Source: Halalkalibacter urbisdiaboli
GTDB taxonomy: Bacteria > Bacillota > Bacilli > Bacillales > Bacillaceae_D
Assembly: GCF_002156385.1 (NCBI RefSeq)
Contig: NZ_MVJM01000002.1
Span: forward strand, 765,816 to 829,815
Length of the DNA: 64,000 bases
Direction of reading: 5' to 3'
Part shown: positions 34,595 to 46,422 of the stretch, piece after piece
How the letters are laid out: the number at the start of each line of letters is the position of its first letter
Numbering within the stretch: position 1 is the first letter of the stretch
The notes under the pieces: generated by a model
Told to the model about the DNA's origin: nothing
Seen by the model: only the letters and a program-made list of their open reading frames with translations
Databases searched by the model: none
Position numbers and translations under genes: made by a program

Positions 34595-34800
34595 AGGGCA
34601 CAGACCCATTCCGTTAGCAAAACCGGCCTCCACCCCTTGGATAGGCATAACGAAGGAATGAGAGGGCATTAGACCCGTTGAGACATGGGAGGGATAGCCT
34701 CCAGGGGCGGCGTGGAGAATGCGCGCATCATATGGAAAAAAATGGAGTTTCTATTCACTCCTCTATTCCCACATGCCTTCATGTAGCCTTTATTATCAAT
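34595..34800 (+). ncRNA. Candidate bridge RNA/seekRNA of IS copy B
   Basis: Downstream region with CGTTAGCAAAACCGGCCTCC, ATAACGAAGGAATGAGAGGG and GACATGGGAGGGATAGCC, all shared in order with copy A. Long complementary pieces such as GGCCTCC / GGAGGC suggest stem-loops. IS1111-type guide RNAs are encoded on this side of the transposase gene. Confidence 0.6.
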
Positions 34801-34893
34801 ACTCATTCCACTTACCCGTCTTTGTTCTTACAAGTGGTTTGAAATCCTGCGAATAAGCGAGTATTTAAGAGATATATTTATCTAACTGAGGGA

Positions 34894-35010
34894 GTTTAAG
34901 TGAAGAACTTCACAATAACACAAATAACCATACTAAAATCATACCAGATGATAACAAATTATTGTTCAGATTTCCCATAATTATGACAATTGTTGCTGCG
35001 CAGTAAGAGT
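34894..35010. repeat. Separator repeat 22, right part
   Basis: TTTAAGTGAAGAACTTCACAATAACACAAATAACCATACTAAAATC... to GTTGCTGCGCAGTAAGAG. Closely matches 24730-24845 in separator 13. Confidence 0.75.
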
Positions 35011-35591
35011 CTACTGTTCAGCAAATAATCTGTTGTTCTCGTTTTTCTCTTTAAAATTATCTACCTTTATTAATATCAGTATGAACAGTAATAATAAATT
35101 AGTAATATGAACAATTTTTAAATTATAGATTCACAAGAAAAAAGTGAAAGGTTCCAAATCAATTTTCTCAAATTCGAATATTAAATAAAATCATTATAAT
35201 TAGTGTACTAAGATCATTACTCTAAAAAAGATTTAAAATAAGCAAAAATAAAAATGCACACAATAACTTGTTTGCATTACTCCATTTAATAATTAAGTTA
35301 TACGTTACTTTAAATACTAAAATCCAATTAAGTTTCAAGCATAAAATTTCATTAAGTATTTTCAAGCGTAAGCTTACGTTTTACGAAAACATATTGTTGA
35401 ATTCACACACTTTTCTGCCTCCATAGCTTAAGCATATTCTCACAACAACAAAAAAGTACCTTCTCAGGTACCTTTATGTAATAAAATTTGAAGCATATTT
35501 TTGCCTAGAGTTTTTTGAAGCATATCGTTGCCAAAACGGCAAGTTTATGGTTCAAGTCACACCTATGCAGTCAGGTGGTTCACGGTGATTT
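35011..35591. other. Gene-free AT-rich stretch between array and tmRNA
   Basis: About 580 bp. A terminator-like hairpin (AAAGTACCTTCTCAGGTACCTTT) lies at 35446-35474. A CGTAAGCTTACG palindrome lies near 35366, and GAAGCATAT occurs twice near 35491 and 35517. No copy of the tmRNA 3' end or other obvious attachment-site duplicate was seen. Nothing else recognised. Confidence 0.5.
35446..35474. terminator. Terminator 3' of tmRNA
   Basis: AAAGTACCTTCTCAGGTACCTTT stem, A- and T-rich flanks, 120 bp downstream of ssrA on the minus strand. Confidence 0.5.
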
Positions 35592-35951
35592 TGGTGGAGA
35601 CGGTGGGAATCGAACCCACGTCCAAAGATAACGATACTTACGCTTCTACGAGTGTAGTCACTGTATTAGCAATTCGCTAACACCTCGGCCCAGCGACAGG
35701 CTTCCGTGCAGCTAGTCTGATTGTTCTCTTCCTTCACCCTCAGACGGAGGGTAACCGGCGTAGCCCACTTAGAGTGAGTCCCAGTCCCTACCACATGGGC
35801 GATGGAGGGTGGAACCGCAAAGCGCTATTAAGCTGCTAGTGCGAAGTTTTGTTCTTGTTTGCCAGTTATAGGCTTTGGCGTTTTAACGAGGCCGACCCCC
35901 TCGACTCGCGACGTAAGCTCGACCTATCCCTGTCGAATCCAAAACGTCCCC
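35592..35951 (-). ncRNA. ssrA: Transfer-messenger RNA (tmRNA)
   Basis: The 5' GGGGACGTTTTGGATTCGAC and the 3' end CCACCGTCTCCACCA complete the tRNA-like acceptor domain on the minus strand. The internal reading frame encodes a tag ending GKQEQNFALAA followed by TAA TAG. The residue before GKQ would be the resume codon. tmRNA with SmpB frees stalled ribosomes and tags the peptides for ClpXP. The gene sits just after the terminator of smpB, as in Bacillus genomes. tmRNA 3' ends are frequent integration targets, which is relevant to the array on its 3' side. Confidence 0.95.
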
Positions 35952-35963
35952 GTATGAAATTAA

Positions 35964-36003
35964 AAAAGAAGCACCAGAGATATTCCACTCTGGACTTCTT
36001 ATT
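35964..36003 (-). terminator. smpB terminator
   Basis: AAGAAGTCCAGAGTGG / CTCTGGTGCTTCTT stem followed by a U run on the minus strand, between smpB and ssrA. Confidence 0.8.
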
Positions 36004-36037
36004 ATAGCACACTGAGTAGCAGATGCAACTGGTGGAT

Positions 36038-36505
36038 TTATCCTTTCAGACGTTCCTTTAAAGCACGCTCGACTTCACGTTTGGCATCTTTCCGTTTCAA
36101 AGTCTCACGCTTATCAAAGTTCTTTTTCCCTTTGGCGAGCCCTATTAACACTTTCGCAAAGCCGTTTTTAATATAGACTTTTAACGGCACAAGTGCGTAG
36201 CCTTTTTGCTGTGTTTGGCCGATGAGTTGATTGATTTGCTTCTTATGCAGCAATAGCTTCCGTGCCCTGGTTGGGTCATGATTGTAACGATTTCCTTGCT
36301 CGTATTCGCTAATATGAGCGTTGTGCAGAAACACTTCGCCGTTTGATATTTTCGCAAAGGAATCTTTTAAATTCATGCGCCCAGCTCGCATTGATTTAAT
36401 TTCCGTCCCCTTTAACATAATTCCCGCTTCATATGTTTCTTCTATAAAATAATCATGTCCTGCTTTTTTATTTTGTGCGATTACTTTCCCTTCAGTTCCA
36501 GCCAT
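36038..36505 (-). CDS. smpB: SsrA-binding protein SmpB
   Basis: 155 aa from the ATG at 36505 (GAGGGTG upstream). [43 protein letters not shown] and the C-terminal tail [26 protein letters not shown] are diagnostic for SmpB. The protein binds the tRNA-like domain of tmRNA and places it in the empty A site of stalled ribosomes. Adjacent to ssrA as in B. subtilis, but a transporter gene separates it from rnr, which normally precedes it directly. Confidence 0.97.
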   Translation of the reverse strand: MAGTEGKVIAQNKKAGHDYFIEETYEAGIMLKGTEIKSMRAGRMNLKDSFAKISNGEVFLHNAHISEYEQGNRYNHDPTRARKLLLHKKQINQLIGQTQQKGYALVPLKVYIKNGFAKVLIGLAKGKKNFDKRETLKRKDAKREVERALKERLKG

Positions 36506-36564
36506 CGTCGACACCCTCTTGTATTGATCTATTCCTTAATCATAGCAAACTTACAAGGATAGCG

Positions 36565-37764
36565 TCAATTTACATCAAGCTGTTGTTGTCGTCGAATTGC
36601 GACATTTTCCTGCTGGTCAAAATGGCGTTTGTTAAAAATTAAACAGATAAGTGCGAGTGTGGATAATAAAAGGAAGCCAAGTAGATAGGTCCCAAACGTA
36701 TCCTTAATAATCCCAAGGAAAATAGGTGGGAAGAAGCCACCAAGACCTCCCGCTGCACCTACAACACCCGTAACTGCACCAGTATTGACAGGGAACAATT
36801 GTGGAACAAGCTTAAACACAGCCCCGTTTCCAACCCCTGCAGAAGCTGCGACTAACATACAAGCCACTGTCATGACTACTATGTTATGCATTCCGAAACC
36901 TATCGCTAAGCCACCAAGTGAAATTCCGCTAAACACAAACGTTAACACTGTACCTGCACCAATTTTATCCCCTAAATAGCCACCGAGTGGACGAATTAAC
37001 GTTGCTAACACGATAAAGCCCGCACTTCTTAGTCCTGCATCTACGGCATTTAGTTGAAATAAGTCCATTAATAATGTCGGTAAATAAATACCAAAGGCGA
37101 CAAAGGCCCCGAACGTTACAAAGTAAAACAATGATAAAATCCAGCTATTTTTATATTTTAAAATTGAAAGAGCTGAGAATAAACTTTTCTTTTCACCAAA
37201 CTCTGGTGAATCCGGCGTGAAGCTCCAAATTAAGATTGCCATTACGACCATGGGAATGATTAATAGTAAAAATGTTGCCTGCAGCCCTAGGAGAACAGCT
37301 AATGTCGGAAGAAGAAACCCAGCAACAGCTGTACCAATATTTCCTGTTGCATTAATGCCTAATGCCGTTCCTTGCTTTTCCTTCGCAGTCCATTTTGACA
37401 CGAATGTAACCGAAGCCGCAAAAGACGTACCTGGAATCCCTAATAATAATGCCCATAACAGTAATGAAGGAAACGTGTTCGCCAAACTAATTCCTACAAG
37501 TGGAATCGTTGAAATGAGTAATAAAACAGTAAAAACTCTCCGACCGCCGAACCTGTCTGTTAAAATCCCTAAAGGAATCCGCAAAATCGCCCCTAACAAA
37601 ACAGGAAGCGCGACGAGAATACTTTTTTCTGTTGACGATAAACCGTACAGTTTTTCAAAATGTGATATTAATGGCGATAAAGAAGCCCATGCCGTAAACG
37701 TAACAGCCATCGCTATCGTTGTCAAAATCAGGATTCGCCTACTTACTTTCTTATGATTCTCCAT
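36565..37764 (-). CDS. NarK/NasA-type MFS nitrate/nitrite transporter
   Basis: About 399 aa, twelve predicted membrane segments. Start ATG at 37764 (GGTGGAG upstream). LRIPLGILTDRFGGRRVFTVLLL, VSKWTAKEKQGTALGINATGNIGTAVAG and GNGAVFKLVPQLFPVNTGAVTGVVGAAGGLGGFFPP match the NarK nitrate signature (the second motif G-x3-G-x-FKLVP). It would import nitrate or exchange nitrate for nitrite in the cell membrane. It sits between rnr and smpB, an unusual place. No nitrate reductase genes are in the window. Confidence 0.88.
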   Translation of the reverse strand: MENHKKVSRRILILTTIAMAVTFTAWASLSPLISHFEKLYGLSSTEKSILVALPVLLGAILRIPLGILTDRFGGRRVFTVLLLISTIPLVGISLANTFPSLLLWALLLGIPGTSFAASVTFVSKWTAKEKQGTALGINATGNIGTAVAGFLLPTLAVLLGLQATFLLLIIPMVVMAILIWSFTPDSPEFGEKKSLFSALSILKYKNSWILSLFYFVTFGAFVAFGIYLPTLLMDLFQLNAVDAGLRSAGFIVLATLIRPLGGYLGDKIGAGTVLTFVFSGISLGGLAIGFGMHNIVVMTVACMLVAASAGVGNGAVFKLVPQLFPVNTGAVTGVVGAAGGLGGFFPPIFLGIIKDTFGTYLLGFLLLSTLALICLIFNKRHFDQQENVAIRRQQQLDVN

Positions 37765-37773
37765 ACTCTCCAC

Positions 37774-38141
37774 CCCAAAGTTGTATTTTGTATATCGTTT
37801 TAGGTTAGAAAACCTATCTCAAAATACGCTACATCTTGTTTAGAATACCAAATGGTTGGAAATAGGAGGTGTATTGTGTCAACTATCCTAACACGGTTTT
37901 TCTAATAAAAGTAAAAAGAGAGGGCACTGAAAAAGGATGGGTTTCCCTTTTTCAGTACCCTTTAGGTAATGTGCGGAGCCGTTGCCTGGTTTTGAAAGCC
38001 CTGCCATGAGTGGTTTTCTCATAGCAGGGCGAGCAACATGTGGAGCCATTACTCCTTCTTTGAGTTACAAGAAGTAATTTTTCAGTGGCCTCACGATGAG
38101 TGGGTTTCCCATCGTAAGGCACTTTTAGAACCTTTTTTCGC
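37774..38141. other. Upstream region of the transporter gene and an interspersed repeat
   Basis: 37774-37863 is the AT-rich promoter region of the transporter. A tiny plus-strand frame (37876-37905) with strong SD AGGAGGTG encodes nine residues (MSTILTRFF) and probably has no role. 37917-38110 carries one of two copies of an interspersed repeat. Confidence 0.5.
37917..38090. repeat. Interspersed repeat, copy 1 (about 170 bp)
   Basis: Contains GAGGGCACTGAAAAAGG, TAATGTGCGGAGCCGTTGCC, GAGTGGTTTTCTCATAGCAGGGC and GGAGCCATTACTCC. Copy 2 at 58997-59148 is very similar. The hairpins AGTACC...GGGAAACC and CCCTGCCATGAG/CTCATAGCAGGG suggest a terminator-like transcript. Confidence 0.75.
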
Positions 38142-40472
38142 TTATTTCTTCTTTTTACGGCCCTTTTTTCGTTTTGCACCTGGTGCATTTTCATAAAACG
38201 GCTTCTTCTTTTTCTTTTTACGGCCTTTATCAGGTCCGTCGCTTCTTGCACCATCTCTAGCGTTAACAGGTGCACCTTGCTTCGGCTTACGTTTCCCGCC
38301 TACAATAACGGTTGGACGACTCTTTCTTTCACGTGGCTTGCGCTCCTTCATGCCGACGATTTCAAAATCAATTGATGATTCTTCGACATTGACACTCACA
38401 ACACGAACCTCGATTTCATCGCCAATACGGAACACATGACCTGTTCGCTCACCAATCATCGCATACTGCTTTTCATCAAAGTGATAGTAGTCATCGGTTA
38501 AATAGCTTACATGAACGAGACCTTCAATCGTGCTTTCTAGCTCAACGAAAAGGCCAAAGTTAGTGACACTACTAATGATTCCCGTAAAGGTTTCGCCAAT
38601 CTTGTCTTCCATGTATTGTGCTTTCTTCACACTGTCTGTGTCACGCTCTGCTTCAACGGCACGGCGCTCCATTTCCGATGAATGCTGAGTTAACCCCGGC
38701 AGCTTTTCACGCCAATGCTCCTGAGTTTGCTCATCAACATTACCCTTGATTAAATACTCGCGAATTAAGCGATGCACAATTAAATCTGGATAACGTCGAA
38801 TTGGTGACGTAAAATGCGTATAAAATTCCGTCGAAAGACCGAAGTGACCAAGACTATTCGGATCATATTTCGCTTGCTTCATCGAACGAAGCATAACAGT
38901 ACTAATAACCGTTTCCTCAGGCTCCCCACGTACTTCTTCTAACAGCTTTTGTAAGGCACGTGGGTGAATAGTATTCGCTGTTCCACGCACGACATAGCCA
39001 AAGTTTGTAATGAATTCAAGGAACTTTGTCAGCTTTTCCACATCTGGGTCTTCATGAATCCGGTACACGAACGGTAGCTTTAACCAATGGAAATGCTCTG
39101 CAATCGTTTCATTAGCTGCTAGCATAAATTCCTCAATTAATTTTTCTGCTACAGAACGTGTGCGTAAAACGACATCGGTTGCTTTTCCTTCCTCATCAAC
39201 GAGAACCTTAGCCTCTTTAAAATCAAAGTCAATCGCGCCACGGTCAAAGCGTTTTTTCCGTAAAATAGCGGCAAGCTCTTCCATGTCTTCAAAGAATGGG
39301 AGTAAGCCTTCATATTTCCCTCTCACTTCTTCATCCTTATCAACAAGAATTTTATTCACATCACTGTACGTCATTCGCTCTGTCGTCTTGATTACACTTT
39401 GGAAAATATCGTGCTTTACGACTTGTCCATTCGGATCAATTTCCATCACACATGAAAGCGTAAGACGGTCCACTTTCGGATTTAAACTACAAATCCCATT
39501 TGATAAACGGTGTGGAATCATCGGAATCACACGGTCAACTAAATACACACTAGTTGCACGCTCCGCTGCCTCTTTATCAATCGGGGAACCTTCTGTGACG
39601 TAATAACTCACGTCAGCAATATGTACCCCTAGCACATAATGACCGTTATTGAGTCGCTTAACATGAACGGCATCATCTAAGTCTTTCGCATCAGCACCGT
39701 CAATAGTAACAATCGTTTCATCACGTAGATCGCGGCGGTTTTTAATTTCTTCAGGGTTAATCGTATCGCCGACCGATTGCGCTTGCTCAAGAACCTCATC
39801 AGGAAACTCTAGCGGAATGCCATGCTTGTAGATGATTGATAAAATGTCCATACCTGGGTCGTTTTTATGCCCAAGAATTTTTATAACTTCCCCTTCGGCA
39901 CTCATCCGGCCTTCTGGATATTTCACAATCCTAACGACCACTTTATGACCATCGGCAGCACCTTTGTCGGCAGTTTTCGGTATAAAAATTTCATTTGGAA
40001 TCCGCTTATCGTCTGCCATCACAAAGCCATAGGACTCTTGATCATTATACGTTCCTACAACCTCGGTTACGCCGCGTTCAATAATTCGAACGACCTTCCC
40101 TTCAGGACGCGTTCCTGATGATTGCTGATGAATTCGAACGAGTACCGTATCTCCATTCATCGCACTTTCTAAATCAGCATGTGAGACGTAAACATCCTTA
40201 TGCCCTTCTTCCTCAGGAATAATAAAAGCAAACCCTTTCGCATGCCCTTGCACACGTCCTCGAATAAGGTTCATTTTTTCAGGAACCCCATAACGGTCAC
40301 TGCGCGTACGAACAATCAGCCCGCTGTTTTCTAATTCGTTTAACGATTTGACAAGCTCCTTGAACTCATCACTTCCGTCAATTTTAAAGGCTTCTTCTAT
40401 TTCTGAAACAGAAAGTGGTTTATCTGTTTTTTCCCGAAAAAAGGTTAGTAATTCCTGTACTTTTTTCTCCAT
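38142..40472 (-). CDS. rnr: Ribonuclease R
   Basis: 776 aa. N-terminal HTH/cold-shock domains ([23 protein letters not shown]-like IPNEIFIP) lead to the RNB catalytic core with [19 protein letters not shown], whose Asp cluster binds magnesium. [11 protein letters not shown] and YRIHEDPD follow, then the S1 domain ([16 protein letters not shown]). The tail is very Lys/Arg-rich ([20 protein letters not shown]), as in other RNase R. It is a 3'-5' exoribonuclease that degrades structured RNA and defective mRNA in trans-translation. It lies immediately upstream of the esterase genes in the operon order typical of Bacillus. Confidence 0.97.
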   Translation of the reverse strand: MEKKVQELLTFFREKTDKPLSVSEIEEAFKIDGSDEFKELVKSLNELENSGLIVRTRSDRYGVPEKMNLIRGRVQGHAKGFAFIIPEEEGHKDVYVSHADLESAMNGDTVLVRIHQQSSGTRPEGKVVRIIERGVTEVVGTYNDQESYGFVMADDKRIPNEIFIPKTADKGAADGHKVVVRIVKYPEGRMSAEGEVIKILGHKNDPGMDILSIIYKHGIPLEFPDEVLEQAQSVGDTINPEEIKNRRDLRDETIVTIDGADAKDLDDAVHVKRLNNGHYVLGVHIADVSYYVTEGSPIDKEAAERATSVYLVDRVIPMIPHRLSNGICSLNPKVDRLTLSCVMEIDPNGQVVKHDIFQSVIKTTERMTYSDVNKILVDKDEEVRGKYEGLLPFFEDMEELAAILRKKRFDRGAIDFDFKEAKVLVDEEGKATDVVLRTRSVAEKLIEEFMLAANETIAEHFHWLKLPFVYRIHEDPDVEKLTKFLEFITNFGYVVRGTANTIHPRALQKLLEEVRGEPEETVISTVMLRSMKQAKYDPNSLGHFGLSTEFYTHFTSPIRRYPDLIVHRLIREYLIKGNVDEQTQEHWREKLPGLTQHSSEMERRAVEAERDTDSVKKAQYMEDKIGETFTGIISSVTNFGLFVELESTIEGLVHVSYLTDDYYHFDEKQYAMIGERTGHVFRIGDEIEVRVVSVNVEESSIDFEIVGMKERKPRERKSRPTVIVGGKRKPKQGAPVNARDGARSDGPDKGRKKKKKKPFYENAPGAKRKKGRKKKK

Positions 40473-40514
40473 TGTATCGACTCCTTTCTATATTGGAACA
40501 GCCTTCAACTGGCC

Positions 40515-41261
40515 TTATACCGACCAATCGAGTTTCTCTAAAAATCGATACACATCCTCATGCAGCTGTTCCTTTTCTTTATCTAACGTAATTACATGTG
40601 TTGATTCCTCATACCACTTCAACACTTTTTGTTCAGATTCGATATTGTCGTGAATAATAGTAGCACTCTCAACATCGATCATTTGGTCATGTCTTGCTTG
40701 AGCAATAAAGACAGGGGCATAAATATGATCGAGGTGCTGCTGAACACCTTCGATTAGTTGCTGCAATGCCTTTAATGTTGTCATCGGCGTTTCCTTAAAT
40801 CGTTCCATCTCCTCATCAATTTGTGTATCAGGCTTTCTCTCACGCTTTTTATATTCCTTCGCATAAGCTAAAATCCCTTTATACATAGCATCTTCTGTCT
40901 TCGGACGCATCGGTGCACACATCGGAACGATCCCCTTTATAGGTAAAGTGTAACCGATTTTTAATGAGAATACCCCTCCAAGCGATAAACCACAAACTGC
41001 AATTTCTTCATGTCCGCGATCTTTTAAAAATTGATACCCAGCTAAGACGTCTTCCCACCAGTCATTAGGGCCTGTATGTACTAGTTCTTCTGGAGGTACA
41101 CCATGTCCTTTATAAAGAGGAGCATGACATGTGTATCCTTGTTTTTGTAAATATCGACCAATCATACGTACATCGGCCGTCGTTCCTGTAAATCCATGCA
41201 GGAGGAGGACAGCTCGCTCTCCCCCTTCAAAGGTAAATGGTTTAGGTGCCACCAATTTCAT
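40515..41261 (-). CDS. est: Carboxylesterase (Est30-type alpha/beta hydrolase)
   Basis: 248 aa. [17 protein letters not shown] carries the oxyanion hole motif. The nucleophile elbow is CGLSLGG (Ser near residue 94), the acid is ARHDQM (about Asp192) and the histidine is STHVITLD (about His222). This matches the thermostable carboxylesterases of Geobacillus/Bacillus encoded next to rnr. It hydrolyses short-chain esters in the cytoplasm. The stop overlaps nothing, but the start overlaps the stop of the preceding paralogue by four bases (ATGA). Confidence 0.93.
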   Translation of the reverse strand: MKLVAPKPFTFEGGERAVLLLHGFTGTTADVRMIGRYLQKQGYTCHAPLYKGHGVPPEELVHTGPNDWWEDVLAGYQFLKDRGHEEIAVCGLSLGGVFSLKIGYTLPIKGIVPMCAPMRPKTEDAMYKGILAYAKEYKKRERKPDTQIDEEMERFKETPMTTLKALQQLIEGVQQHLDHIYAPVFIAQARHDQMIDVESATIIHDNIESEQKVLKWYEESTHVITLDKEKEQLHEDVYRFLEKLDWSV

Positions 41262-41968
41262 GTTGTATCTTTCCTTCCTTCCACGTCCTTACTTAAAAAC
41301 GCGTCAATCTCATCTATTAAATCTTTTTGCTCAAAGCCATGGCAAATCATATGCTTAGCATGCTTTAGAAAAATCATTCTCTTTTCAACAGTACCGATGT
41401 TCTCAAATAAATAATGTGCGCTTTTTCTCGGAACTATACCGTCTCGTTCACCTTGAATGATCAATGTCGGAACATTCACATGGCGAAGATACGGTCGAAT
41501 CCGCTTAACCGCCTGCATAAATTGAAAAACAGCAGCTAATGGCGTCTCGATTATTTTTTTACGGTAAAGCTGAAAATGGGTGTCCTCCTTCAACTGTCCT
41601 CGTACTTGTTTCCTTACGATGTCCTTTAATTCCTGCAAAAGCTGTTGAGGATTCAAATAATAGGCTGCGGTACTAAGTAAGACGAGCTTTGCAACTGGAT
41701 ATTTAGTCGCTAAATAACAAGCTAGCATACCTCCCATTGAAAAGCCAATGACATACACTTTTTCACATCGGTACAAAAGCTCTTTAAGCGCCACTTCCGC
41801 TACATACACCCATTGCTGATAGGTAACCTCGCGCAGATTCCCATTCGGTCCATGCCCCGGGAGTGTCGGCGTGTAGACGAGCCATTTTTTATTTAAAAAA
41901 TGCTTTGCGACTGGCTCTACCTCCCACGGCTCACCAGTGAAACCATGCAAACATAGACATCCAATCAT
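41258..41968 (-). CDS. Second alpha/beta hydrolase, paralogue of Est
   Basis: 236 aa from the ATG at 41968 (AGGTGAG upstream). [15 protein letters not shown], nucleophile GFSMGG (about residue 86), QGERDGIVP (acid) and [11 protein letters not shown] (His) give a complete triad. It shares the HGFTG and loop layout of the esterase it overlaps, though the nucleophile context differs (FSMGG against LSLGG). Adjacent to secG and translationally coupled with est. B. subtilis has one est gene at this place, so this looks like a tandem duplication followed by divergence. Confidence 0.85.
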   Translation of the reverse strand: MIGCLCLHGFTGEPWEVEPVAKHFLNKKWLVYTPTLPGHGPNGNLREVTYQQWVYVAEVALKELLYRCEKVYVIGFSMGGMLACYLATKYPVAKLVLLSTAAYYLNPQQLLQELKDIVRKQVRGQLKEDTHFQLYRKKIIETPLAAVFQFMQAVKRIRPYLRHVNVPTLIIQGERDGIVPRKSAHYLFENIGTVEKRMIFLKHAKHMICHGFEQKDLIDEIDAFLSKDVEGRKDTT

Positions 41969-42093
41969 TTTCTCACCTACTTTTTGATTAATATATTGGC
42001 TTGTACTATTTGCCACCGGCTAAATGGTGCTAAAATTCTGGCTTAGATACGTTCGTCGGCTGCCGCCGCAAAACAAGTTTGCGGCTATGTAAA

Positions 42094-42122
42094 AAAGCAG
42101 TAGGTATGGACCTACTGCTTGT
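42094..42122 (-). terminator. secG terminator
   Basis: AGCAGTAGGTCCATACCTACTGCT perfect stem and U run on the minus strand. Confidence 0.85.
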
Positions 42123-42125
42123 CTG

Positions 42126-42356
42126 TTACACGAAATATGCGAGTACAATCGTTAAAACGAAGAATAAAACAGCTAGTGTGACCGTCGCTTTACTTAAGAC
42201 TGCATCAATCCCACGTGCTTTTTGCTTCCCCATTAATTGCTCTGCTCCACCAGAAATGGCTCCTGAAAGACCTGCACTACGACCTGATTGCAGAAGAACA
42301 ACTGCGATTAATGCGATAGATACGATTACTAGTAATACGATTACAAGTGCTTGCAA
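42126..42356 (-). CDS. secG: Preprotein translocase subunit SecG
   Basis: 76 aa, two membrane helices ([19 protein letters not shown] and [17 protein letters not shown]) joined by the SecG loop [22 protein letters not shown]. SecG assists the SecYE channel in protein export at the membrane. Start has TGGAGGTG upstream. It lies between eno and the esterase genes, the position seen in Bacillus genomes, and is ended by the terminator at 42094-42122. Confidence 0.96.
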   Translation of the reverse strand: MQALVIVLLVIVSIALIAVVLLQSGRSAGLSGAISGGAEQLMGKQKARGIDAVLSKATVTLAVLFFVLTIVLAYFV

Positions 42357-42453
42357 CTTTTACACCTCCAGGCACAATATGCGCTTATATTACTTTACCA
42401 CAATTTCAGGTAGCTGGGCAATATTAAAAAATGATTAGACTGCTTTTCGTCAG

Positions 42454-42545
42454 TTATCAGCGATTTTTTGATTTTATCATCAAAAATGAAAAGTTATCAT
42501 CATTTTTCTATGATTTATCATCAAAAATTGAGATTTATCATCAAA
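42454..42545. repeat. Five TTATCA repeats with 20-bp periodicity
   Basis: TTATCA or TTATCATCA starts at 42454, 42474, 42494, 42515 and 42535, separated by 20, 20, 21 and 20 bp, in the gap between eno and secG. Even spacing of about two helical turns suggests cooperative protein binding on one face, upstream of secG. It is AT-rich and its role is unknown. Confidence 0.7.
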
Positions 42546-42555
42546 TCTTAATAGC

Positions 42556-42596
42556 AGACAAAAAAGCCCCGCACAAAATCTGTGCAGGGCTCTGGT
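42556..42596 (-). terminator. eno (glycolytic operon) terminator
   Basis: GCCCTGCACAGATTTTGTGCGGGGC stem with U run on the minus strand, 10 bp after eno. It ends the cggR-gap-pgk-tpiA-gpmI-eno transcript. Confidence 0.88.
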
Positions 42597-42604
42597 AAAA
42601 AGAA

Positions 42605-43900
<1,296 letters not shown>

Positions 43901-43967
43901 TCACTCCTTAATTTTTAACTGTATATTTTTCCATCATATAGTATAAACCATTTTTGTTAGAAAAGCG

Positions 43968-46279
<2,312 letters not shown>

Positions 46280-46381
46280 TTAAAAGGATTGTTCAGCGGC
46301 CATGGCTCCGTTCGCTGTGCGCTTTGCGGGAAAACCGCCCACAAAGCTTTAAAACCGGACAGCGACTTCGCTCACTGCTTC

Positions 46382-46422
46382 GACAAATAAGTAAAAAGAA
46401 AACCGCTTTTTACTTATTTGTC
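46382..46422. other. Perfect hairpin overlapping the pgk stop codon
   Basis: GACAAATAAGTAAAAAG / CTTTTTACTTATTTGTC with a seven-base loop (46399-46405). The TAA stop (46414-46416) sits in the stem, and there is no U run, so this is not a classical terminator. It could be an mRNA stabilising or processing site between pgk and tpiA. Confidence 0.7.

Larger units (their letters stand above)
33105..34893 (+). mobile_element. IS110/IS1111-type insertion sequence, copy B
   Basis: About 1.79 kb, beginning CATTCCTGTAGTGCGC and closing near ACTGAGGGAG. No duplication of the target is visible. The structured downstream region follows the transposase. The boundary on each side is uncertain by one or two bases because the target G is shared. 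Confidence 0.75.

Noticed and set aside
6563-35010. Canonical class 1-type or chromosomal integron
   Set aside because: No tyrosine-recombinase integrase with an IntI-type insert is in the window, and the separators do not show a consistent RYYYAAC...GTTRRRY core pair; only isolated matches such as GTTGAAC occur.
6563-35010. Prophage or ICE
   Set aside because: No terminase, capsid, portal, tail, relaxase or type IV secretion genes were recognised; all genes are small and unrelated.
35011-35592. Duplicate of the ssrA 3' end as an attachment site
   Set aside because: I read the region and the rest of the accessory segment and saw no copy of the tmRNA 3' sequence.
37876-37905. Nine-codon frame with perfect Shine-Dalgarno as a leader peptide
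   Set aside because: No downstream gene on that strand and no attenuator-like pairing seen, so probably chance or a relic.
38142-38275. Overlapping 107-codon frame at the rnr 3' end
   Set aside because: It is an alternative reading of the Lys-rich rnr tail and the interspersed repeat; no RBS.
42454-42545. CRISPR array
   Set aside because: The repeated unit is only 6-9 bp, with AT-rich spacers of about 12 bp, no cas genes nearby, and no 25-40 bp identical repeats.
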